A stretch of DNA of 38,957 bases from Campylobacterota bacterium (GTDB lineage: Bacteria; Campylobacterota; Campylobacteria; Campylobacterales; Hydrogenimonadaceae), in assembly GCA_013153475.1 (NCBI GenBank), contig JAADEJ010000092.1:1-38957 (forward strand). The letters are read 5' to 3'. Shown piece after piece: positions 8,872 to 15,589 of the stretch. Positions within the stretch are counted from its first letter, which is position 1; every line of letters starts with the position of its first letter. The notes below the pieces were generated by a model. That model was not told the DNA's origin. It worked only from the letters and a program-made list of their open reading frames with translations, and made no database searches. Made by a program: the position numbers and the translations under genes.

Positions 8872-10358
8872 TGCAACCTCTTCGCCTGTCGGCCGAAATA
8901 GGCGGCGTAGTAGACCGTCTCATACTCCGTCGCCGCGCGGTCCCAGTCGAAACGGGCTCTCATTCCGCGATCTCGCAGGGCCGCGAAGGTGTCGGGCGCG
9001 TTTTTGTAGGTTTCCACGGCCCATTGGACGGTATGGTAGAGCGCTTCGGGGGTGGCGTCATAAAACTTGAAACCGTTCCCCTCCCCTGTTTGGGGATTGA
9101 AGTTGACCACCGTATCGTCCAGTCCTCCGACGGCCCGGACAATGGGGGGCGTACCGTAGCGCAGCGAATAGATCTGGTTCAGCCCGCAGGGTTCAAAGAG
9201 AGACGGCATCAAAAAGAGGTCGCTTCCCGCTTCGATGCGGTGGGCCAGCTCGTTGGAGTAGCCGATATGGCAGGCGAAACGGTCGGGGTGGCGGGCGGCG
9301 ATGTCGGTAAAGAAGGCTTCAGCCCACTTCTCGCCCGTACCCAGCATCACAAACTGCGCATCCAGTCCCAAAAGACCGTGGACGGCGGCGGCGATCAGGC
9401 CGATGCCCTTCTGCTCGGCCAGCCGCCCCACGAAACCGATTACCGGCACGTCGGCTTTTTGCGGCAGGCCGAAGCGGCGCTGGAGGTCACTTTTGCAAAG
9501 GGCTTTGCCCGCCATGTCGTCTCTATCGAAGTTGGCGGCGATCAGGGAATCCGTGGCCGGACTCCACTCCTCGTAATCGACCCCGTTGAGAATGCCGTAG
9601 AGCTTGTGGGCGTGGGCCTGTAGGTGCTCTTCCAGCCCGAAGCCGAAAGCGGGCGTGCGAATCTCCGCGGCGTAGCGGCGGCTGACGGTGGTAACCGCGT
9701 CGGCGGCGGCGATGCCCCCCTTTAACAGGTTGACCGCCCCGTGATCTTCCAGTACATAGGGGTTGAAAACCTCCCAGCCGCTCTCCATGTATGCCACGAG
9801 CCCTTTATCGAAACGTCCCTGGTGTTGGAGGTTGTGCAGTGTCAGTACCGTGGCCGCCTCCTTGAAACGGGGGATGTCTGCGTAGCGGGTGTTTCGCAAA
9901 AGCGGCTGGGCGGCGGTGTGCCAGTCGTGGGCATGGATGATGTGGGGCGAAAAATCGAGCTGTTCGCAAAGGGCGAACGCCGCTTTGGAGAGAAAAACGA
10001 AGCGCTCCCCGTTGTCCCCGTAACTCTCGCCCGCCTCATCGGTATAGAGACCGTCACGTCCGAAATAGGCTTCATGGTCTATGAAGTAGACCGGCACATC
10101 AGAACGGGGCAGACGGCTTTCGTAAACGGCCGCCTCTTTTTGGCCCAACGGCCCCATTCCGACACGCAGGGGGCCGGGCAGGTGTCGCAGGGCGCTTTTG
10201 TCGATGCCGTAGTAGCGGGGCATCACCACCGCCACGTTGTGTCCCTTTTGGGCCAGCGCTTTGGGCAGGGCCCCGGCCACGTCGGCCAGCCCGCCGGTTT
10301 TGGCGAAGGGCACCGCTTCGGAGACGGTAAAGAGGATATTCAAGGGTCGGTTTGTCAT
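8868..10358 (-). CDS. glgA: Glycogen synthase, GT5 (copy 1)
   Basis: 496-aa GT5 starch/glycogen synthase extending alpha-1,4-glucan from a nucleotide-glucose (ADP-glucose in most bacteria). N-terminal Rossmann domain begins NILFTVSEAVPFAKTGGLADV, with the nucleotide-sugar-binding Lys20 of KTGGL; HAHDWHT is the conserved acceptor-site region; the C-terminal domain has GFVGRLAEQKG and SLFEPCGLNQIYSLRYG, with the catalytic Glu in FEPCG. The ATG overlaps the ROK kinase stop by 4 nt (ATGA). A second glgA lies two genes upstream in the same operon. The two differ clearly in sequence (KTGGLADV versus KTGGLGDM; SLRYGTPPIV versus AMRYGAVPVV), so they are not a recent duplication. Confidence 0.95.
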   Translation of the reverse strand: MTNRPLNILFTVSEAVPFAKTGGLADVAGALPKALAQKGHNVAVVMPRYYGIDKSALRHLPGPLRVGMGPLGQKEAAVYESRLPRSDVPVYFIDHEAYFGRDGLYTDEAGESYGDNGERFVFLSKAAFALCEQLDFSPHIIHAHDWHTAAQPLLRNTRYADIPRFKEAATVLTLHNLQHQGRFDKGLVAYMESGWEVFNPYVLEDHGAVNLLKGGIAAADAVTTVSRRYAAEIRTPAFGFGLEEHLQAHAHKLYGILNGVDYEEWSPATDSLIAANFDRDDMAGKALCKSDLQRRFGLPQKADVPVIGFVGRLAEQKGIGLIAAAVHGLLGLDAQFVMLGTGEKWAEAFFTDIAARHPDRFACHIGYSNELAHRIEAGSDLFLMPSLFEPCGLNQIYSLRYGTPPIVRAVGGLDDTVVNFNPQTGEGNGFKFYDATPEALYHTVQWAVETYKNAPDTFAALRDRGMRARFDWDRAATEYETVYYAAYFGRQAKRLQ

Positions 10359-11188
10359 GGCTTTATTGTATCCAAGAGCAGCTTAGCCCCTTCCAGCGGG
10401 GCCTCCTTGATGGCCGAAATCTCCAGCCGCAACCCCTCCAGCGCGGCGGGCATGGCGTAACGGGGCAGCAGCTCGCTCACCCGGTCGGCCAACCAGGGAT
10501 TTTTGGCCACGATACCGCCGCCAAGCACTATAAGGCGGGGATTGCACAATGTCGCCAGCGTCGCCGCGGCATAGACCATGCCCATGATGAAAAAGTCGGC
10601 GATCTCCCGGCAGCTTCCGCCGGCCCGACGCATGGTATCGAGCCTGAAGTCGCAGCCGCAGCCGAGGTGTTCGCGCCAGCGTCTCAGTCCGTTGCCCGAG
10701 GCGTGCAGTTCCAGGCAGTTGTCTTTGCCGCAGCCGCACCGAAACGGCGCGCGCTGGTAGGGTATGTGGCCAATCTCCCCCGCCATACCCCGGTAACCGT
10801 GGAAAATGGCTCCCCTCTCCACGATACCGGCTCCCAGTCCCGTGCCGGAGTAAAGGGCCACCAGGTTGGGCTCGTTCCAGTAGTGTGATTCGGCCAGGGC
10901 GGCGCAGTTGAGGTCGTTTTCGATGCGCAGTTTTACGCGGAGGGACGTTTCGGCCCAGCGGACGATATCGGGCTCGTCGATATCGATATTGGGAGCCGAG
11001 AGAATGAGCCCTTCATAGACCTGTCCCGCGTAGGCGACGGCTGTTTCCCGCAGCGAGGGATAACGCGCTTTGAGATGCTCAAGAAGCCGGGTCAGGGGCC
11101 ACGACGGGGTATCGAACCGTTCAATGCCCTCCTCGCCCGAAAGCCAGACCCGCGCGTAGGTACCGCCGTAGTCGATGGCCGCTCTCAT
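10355..11188 (-). CDS. ROK-family sugar kinase, probable glucokinase
   Basis: 277-aa ROK kinase, predicted to phosphorylate glucose released by MalQ or amylase to glucose-6-P. Visible: phosphate-1 loop AIDYGGTYAR (D6, GGT), catalytic Asp92 in IENDLNCAAL, the ATP-binding YSGTGLGAG (113-121), and the ROK zinc signature GEIGH (137-141) followed by Cys151, Cys153 and Cys158 and the sugar-binding Glu in CLELHASG. The second ATP motif is LIVLGGGIV. It is slightly shorter than typical ROK glucokinases (about 300-320 aa) but no motif is missing. It overlaps glgA copy 2 (ATGA) and glgA copy 1. Glucose is inferred from the glycogen context; other hexoses are possible. Confidence 0.85.
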   Translation of the reverse strand: MRAAIDYGGTYARVWLSGEEGIERFDTPSWPLTRLLEHLKARYPSLRETAVAYAGQVYEGLILSAPNIDIDEPDIVRWAETSLRVKLRIENDLNCAALAESHYWNEPNLVALYSGTGLGAGIVERGAIFHGYRGMAGEIGHIPYQRAPFRCGCGKDNCLELHASGNGLRRWREHLGCGCDFRLDTMRRAGGSCREIADFFIMGMVYAAATLATLCNPRLIVLGGGIVAKNPWLADRVSELLPRYAMPAALEGLRLEISAIKEAPLEGAKLLLDTIKP

Positions 11189-12585
11189 GTCAGGCTCCCG
11201 TAGAGGGTCTCATAGGCCCGGGCACAGCGCTCTATGGAGAAATCGCAGGCCATGTCAAAGCGCCGTACGGCGTTGTAGCGGCGTGAACGCCCATACAACG
11301 CGAGGGCCGTGTCCACGCTTTGAATAAGCGATGTCGCGTCGGGGCTTTCCATGCGAATTCCCTCACCGCACCGTTGCGCGCCCACGGGGTGCACCGTATC
11401 GGCCAGGCCGCCGACGGGGTTGACCACCGGCACGGCGCCGTAGCGCATGGCGATCATCTGATTGAGACCGCATGGCTCAAAGCGTGAGGGCATGAGCAGG
11501 AAATCGGAAGCGGCGTAGAGGCGGTGGGAGAGCGCCTCGTCATAACCGGCGAAGAAGCGAAAACCGGGCAAACCGTTTCGGGCGGCGAAAGCCTCCTGGT
11601 AGCGGGCCTCCCCCTCCCCCAGTACGGCGAGATTCAAGGGCCGTTTCAGCAGGGCGTCCAGCGCTTCGGCCAGCAGATCCGCCCCCTTTTGCTCCACCAG
11701 CCGGCCTATAAAGACAAAGAGGGGGCGTCTGTCGTCATTCAGACCCGCTTCGGTCAGAAAACGCTTTTTGACCCGCCGTTTGTTGGCCAGGCTTTTGGGC
11801 GTGTAGCGGTAGGGTAACGCAGGGTCGGCGGCGGGATTGAAAAAACGGGTGTCGATGCCGTTGAGAATGCCGTGAAGCTTGCCGGCGTGTTTGCGCAAAA
11901 AACCGTCCAGGCCGCAGCCGTATGCCGGGGTTTGAATCTCGGCGGCGTAGGCGGGACTGACGGTGGTAACCGCGTCGGCGAAGGCGATGCCACCTTTCAT
12001 CCAGTTGACCTGTCCGTAAAACTCCATGGTTTCCATCTCCACCCAGGCCGGCTCGATGCCGCAGCGTCCCGCCGTCTCTATGGGAAAAATGCCCTGATAG
12101 GCCAGGTTGTGGATGGTGTAGACCACTTTGGCGGCGGGATAATCACGTTTTAGCAGGGGCGCCGCCAGGGCGGTGTGCCAGTCGTTGAGGTGTACCAGCT
12201 CCGTCTTCTGCGCTTTCGCGTAGGCGGCAACGGCGTGACAAAAGAGCGAAAAACGCAGGTCGTTGTCCTCATAATCGCCCCCCGGCGGGCCGTAGGGATG
12301 GGGACGGTCGCAAAGGAGCGGGTGGTAGAGAAAAAGGGTGTCGGCCCCGTTGCCTTCGGCGGAAAAAAGCGACACCTCCCACTCCCGGTTTCCAAAACAA
12401 AAACGCAGGGATCGCCCAAGGGGCTCGATGCCGTGTTTTTGTCGGTCGATAGAGGCGTAAAGCGGTAAAACGCGGGTGATGGGCCCGTTTTTGGCAAGCG
12501 CTTCGGGAAGGGCGTGGGCCATGTCGCCCAGGCCGCCGGTCTTGACGTAGGGCCAGGCTTCCGCGCTGACAAACAGCCGTTTCAT
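11185..12585 (-). CDS. glgA: Glycogen synthase, GT5 (copy 2)
   Basis: 466-aa GT5 glycogen synthase. Motifs: Lys15 in YVKTGGLGDM, HLNDWHTALAAPLL, YTIHNLAYQG, FIGRLVEQKG and SRFEPCGLNQMIAMRYG with the catalytic Glu. The frame stays open upstream to 12741, but residues there are low-complexity Pro/Gly/Arg. The ATG at 12585 is chosen because AAGGAGTATCT lies immediately upstream and the protein then starts MKRLFVSAEAWPY, as GT5 enzymes do. The ATG overlaps the galT stop (ATGA). Both GlgA copies appear catalytically intact, so they may differ in donor preference or in priming versus elongation; sequence alone does not say which. Confidence 0.94.
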   Translation of the reverse strand: MKRLFVSAEAWPYVKTGGLGDMAHALPEALAKNGPITRVLPLYASIDRQKHGIEPLGRSLRFCFGNREWEVSLFSAEGNGADTLFLYHPLLCDRPHPYGPPGGDYEDNDLRFSLFCHAVAAYAKAQKTELVHLNDWHTALAAPLLKRDYPAAKVVYTIHNLAYQGIFPIETAGRCGIEPAWVEMETMEFYGQVNWMKGGIAFADAVTTVSPAYAAEIQTPAYGCGLDGFLRKHAGKLHGILNGIDTRFFNPAADPALPYRYTPKSLANKRRVKKRFLTEAGLNDDRRPLFVFIGRLVEQKGADLLAEALDALLKRPLNLAVLGEGEARYQEAFAARNGLPGFRFFAGYDEALSHRLYAASDFLLMPSRFEPCGLNQMIAMRYGAVPVVNPVGGLADTVHPVGAQRCGEGIRMESPDATSLIQSVDTALALYGRSRRYNAVRRFDMACDFSIERCARAYETLYGSLT

Positions 12586-13619
12586 AGATACTCCTTGATC
12601 GTTTCGGCCAGTTGGCGGGCCGCCGCTTCGGGGGGAACGGGGTTGAGGGGAATCCCCTCCGCCGCTTCCAGGCCTCCCGCGCCGTAAAGGCGGGGCGAGA
12701 GGGTCAGGGCAAAACGCCAGTAGTAAGAGAGTTCGTGCCAAAGCGCCTCGTCGCCGAAGGGTTGCGCGGGCGGGGTATTGAAAGTGAGGTTGAAAGGAAA
12801 ATCTCCCATCCCCGCTCCCGCCGCCCGCATCAGCGCGGTATAGAGGGCCGCCGCTTCATCCAAAAGGGGGTCGTCCATCTCCCAGAGGGCGACGGGAACC
12901 CCGTGTTTGGCGACCAAGACGGTTTCGTAGGCGAACCGGGGCGCGTAGGGGGCGATAAGCGCGAACCGGTCGCTCTCCGCGATGAGCCTACCGCCCTCCC
13001 CGGCTTCACGGACGGCGGCGTCAAAGGGGTTTTGCCCGTGCGCTTTGTACCATGCGTGGGCCCGTTGCAGCCGCGCAAGCGCCGGCGCGGGCACCAGGGG
13101 CATGGCGACAATCTGGGTATGGGGGTGCGGCTGGCTCGCCCCGGCGGCGCGGCCGTGGTTTTTGAAAAGGGCGAAATAGCGCAGGCGGTTGTCTTGGCGC
13201 AGATCGCGCAGGCGCTCTCTTAGGCTCCAAAGCCACGCCCGGGCGTCACGGGTACGCAAAAGCCGGGGATCAAAACGGTGCTCGGGCGAATCTATGAGAA
13301 TCTCGTGGGCTCCGAATCCCTCATATCCCTCCCCCGTCGCCGGGGCCTCGACCGGTCGGCAGGGGGTCTCCACCGCCAGGGCCAGAAAGCGGTTGGGTAC
13401 CACCCGGGTACGCCAACCGGGGGTGTTGGGCGGGGTGTTGTCGCGCAGGGCGAAGATCTCCGGCGGCGTAAGGTCTTCCCGCCCCTCGCAAAAGGGACAT
13501 TCGGCACTGTCGGGAAGATCCGGCCAGGCCTCGGGAAAATCGGGCCGGCGCATACGTTGCGGGGCGATAATGACGTGACGGTCGGCAAAAAGGTCGTATC
13601 GGATCTGGCCGGTTTGCAT
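12582..13619 (-). CDS. galT: Galactose-1-phosphate uridylyltransferase family protein (GalT-like)
   Basis: 345-aa HIT-superfamily nucleotidyltransferase of the GalT family, moving a nucleotidyl group between sugar-1-phosphates through a His intermediate. The active site is ASQPHPHTQIVAMP, with His167 (second His of HPH) the predicted nucleophile. Cys41/Cys44 (CPFC) plus His114 and His165 fit the structural metal site. The ATG at 13619 overlaps the GH57 stop (TGATG); an in-frame GTG at 13631 exists, and neither has a strong Shine-Dalgarno. No galK, galE or galM lies nearby and all neighbours handle glucose. A Leloir role is therefore doubtful; transfer to or from glucose-1-P (UDP- or ADP-glucose formation or breakdown) is a reasonable alternative, as known for some plant GalT homologues. 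Confidence 0.87.
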   Translation of the reverse strand: MQTGQIRYDLFADRHVIIAPQRMRRPDFPEAWPDLPDSAECPFCEGREDLTPPEIFALRDNTPPNTPGWRTRVVPNRFLALAVETPCRPVEAPATGEGYEGFGAHEILIDSPEHRFDPRLLRTRDARAWLWSLRERLRDLRQDNRLRYFALFKNHGRAAGASQPHPHTQIVAMPLVPAPALARLQRAHAWYKAHGQNPFDAAVREAGEGGRLIAESDRFALIAPYAPRFAYETVLVAKHGVPVALWEMDDPLLDEAAALYTALMRAAGAGMGDFPFNLTFNTPPAQPFGDEALWHELSYYWRFALTLSPRLYGAGGLEAAEGIPLNPVPPEAAARQLAETIKEYL

Positions 13620-15589
13620 CAGACGAACCACGCTTTCAAAAGTTTTTCATCCGGGTCGATACGTAAAACGAGTGACTCGGGAAAGGTCTGCACCACCCTG
13701 CCTTCCTCCGCTATCTCGAACACCAGACGGTGGGGGCCTTTGGGCAACGACGATTTGGCGAAAGCGGCCTCCGCCGCCCCTTTCAGGAGCCGAAAACGGA
13801 ACCCGTCGGGCTGCCACGGCGTACCGTCAAGGCGCAGACGCAGGGTCGTGCGGGACGTAACGGCTCCCTCCAGGCGGAAAAAGAGCTCCTTCTCATCCCA
13901 CCCCCACCGTAAGGCCTGCACCGGCCCCCGCACGGAATCCATGGTGCCGCGGGCCCGCTCCCGCATCTCTCCCGCCCCCGTCCAGGCGAAAAAAGGCGGG
14001 GTGTGCCACGGATTTGCGACGGGCGCGACGGGCGGGGTGAGCGTAACAGTCTCACGGGGACGGTGAATGGGGCGCAACAGCGCCTCGGGAGGGGTGAGGC
14101 CCATCAGGTCGTAGACGCCAAGCAGATGGCCGCGAAACAGCGTGTCAAAAGCGTCGGCGAAGTCGGTGTCGTGATCGTCGCCGTACCACCAGTACCAGTC
14201 GGAGCACTCCGCTTTGAGAAAATGCCCTTCGGCCGCTTTGGCTTTGTCGGGGTCATGGCGGGTTTCGGCGAGCTCCCACGCCGCGCGGGGCTGAAAGAGC
14301 AGTTCCCACGCCCGCCGCTTCTGGGGGTGCGCGACCCAGGTATCGAAAGTGCCGTAGATCCAGGAGCCGGGCGAGAGTTCGGGAAGAGCCGGGCAATCGG
14401 CGTTTATCGCCTCCTCCATCGTGACGGCGCGCAGATCATCCGCCCTCTCCAACGCGCCGTAGAGGCTCTCGAAAAGGTCATAGGCGTTGTCGGGGAAAAA
14501 CTCCCAGGCGTTCTCGCCGTCGAGTATCACAAAGGCGCTCCCTCCGGGAGCCTCCTGGGCGGCGGCACGCACGTTCCGCAAAAAATCGTCCATCGCCTCG
14601 GAAGCCGGCAGATGGCGGTAGCGAAACCCCAGCGCGTCGCTGAGCCGGCGATCCCGAAAGGCGATGGCTACGCCGTTGCGCCGATGGGGACGGTAACGTT
14701 CTGGCAGGTTCCCCTCTTTGCCGAGAGAGCGGGCCAGAATCTCCTCATCGGTCGCCACCCAGCGCGCGCCCGCTTCGGCGAAGAGAGCCAGGGCGTTGTC
14801 GCTGACAGCCCCTTCGGCGGGCCAATACCCGGCGGGGGAAAATCCGAAGGTCTCCTCAAAAAGCGTTTTGGCCATCAGGACCTGTCTTTTGGCGTCTTCA
14901 GGCAGGGGAAAACAGCCTTCGGGCAGGCGGGTTCGGGGATTGGCCACGGCCGCCTCGCCCATATCCAGCAGAAGCGGGAGAATGGGGTGGTAGTAGGGGG
15001 TTGTCGAGAGCGCGATACGGCCGCTTTCGGCCAGGCGGCGGTAGCGGGGAAGCAGCGCGGGCAGGCTCTCAAGGAGCTGCTCAAGCAGCGTTTGTTTTTG
15101 CCGAAGGCCGTAGGGGGCGCCCTGTTTAAGCAGCGCGCCTACCAAAGGGTCGTGGCGGCGCAGCTCCTCCGCGCACCATCCCAGCAGAAAAAGGGTCTGG
15201 AGGCTCTCAAGCTCTGCGTCGGTGTGAGACGCCTGCCCAAAGAGCTCTTTGCCTCTAATATCCGGCAGCATGGTCTCAAGGCGCAGACTTCGGCACAGGG
15301 CCGTGACACGTTCGCGCTCTTCATGGGCCAGGTTGGCGGCGGGCTTGTAAAAGAGCCGGAGCGTGGCGTCGGCCGCCAAGCCCTTCTCTTCGTATAGGCG
15401 CAACTGCTCAAGAAGCGACGGGGTCAGGTTGAAAGTGACCCGTATGTCCGGATGGCGCTCGACGTGCCAGATCATGTCCCGGTAGCTGCGAACAGCGTGC
15501 AAAAAGACCCACGGCATCTGCATCACGCCGCTTTCGTCCCGGTAATCGGGTTGGTGCATATGCCAAAGAAACGCGACGCCAAAGGCCAT
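13619..15589 (-). CDS. GH57 alpha-glucan hydrolase/transferase
   Basis: 656-aa glycoside hydrolase family 57 protein acting on alpha-glucans (alpha-amylase, amylopullulanase or glucanotransferase type). Five-region GH57 pattern: region 1 WHMHQPDYRD with H12-Q13-P14; TTPYYHPILPLL (196-207); region 3 GYWPAEGAVSD, where Glu259 is the nucleophile; region 4 VILDGENAWEFF, where Asp357 is the acid/base. A C-terminal beta-rich part (about 540-656) resembles the accessory domain of GH57 amylopullulanases. There is no signal peptide, so it works in the cytoplasm, presumably debranching or trimming glycogen; no GlgX-type debranching enzyme is in the window. The ATG directly abuts the upstream stop (TAAATG), with AAGGG about 6 nt ahead. 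Confidence 0.9.
   Translation of the reverse strand: MAFGVAFLWHMHQPDYRDESGVMQMPWVFLHAVRSYRDMIWHVERHPDIRVTFNLTPSLLEQLRLYEEKGLAADATLRLFYKPAANLAHEERERVTALCRSLRLETMLPDIRGKELFGQASHTDAELESLQTLFLLGWCAEELRRHDPLVGALLKQGAPYGLRQKQTLLEQLLESLPALLPRYRRLAESGRIALSTTPYYHPILPLLLDMGEAAVANPRTRLPEGCFPLPEDAKRQVLMAKTLFEETFGFSPAGYWPAEGAVSDNALALFAEAGARWVATDEEILARSLGKEGNLPERYRPHRRNGVAIAFRDRRLSDALGFRYRHLPASEAMDDFLRNVRAAAQEAPGGSAFVILDGENAWEFFPDNAYDLFESLYGALERADDLRAVTMEEAINADCPALPELSPGSWIYGTFDTWVAHPQKRRAWELLFQPRAAWELAETRHDPDKAKAAEGHFLKAECSDWYWWYGDDHDTDFADAFDTLFRGHLLGVYDLMGLTPPEALLRPIHRPRETVTLTPPVAPVANPWHTPPFFAWTGAGEMRERARGTMDSVRGPVQALRWGWDEKELFFRLEGAVTSRTTLRLRLDGTPWQPDGFRFRLLKGAAEAAFAKSSLPKGPHRLVFEIAEEGRVVQTFPESLVLRIDPDEKLLKAWFV

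Noticed and set aside
12586-12741. N-terminal extension of glgA copy 2
   Set aside because: Encodes a low-complexity Pro/Gly/Arg stretch antisense-like to galT coding; AAGGAG sits in front of the internal ATG at 12585.
14003-15397. 464-codon plus-strand frame opposite the GH57 gene
   Set aside because: Shadow of GH57 coding sequence; no recognisable motif, start signal or operon partner.
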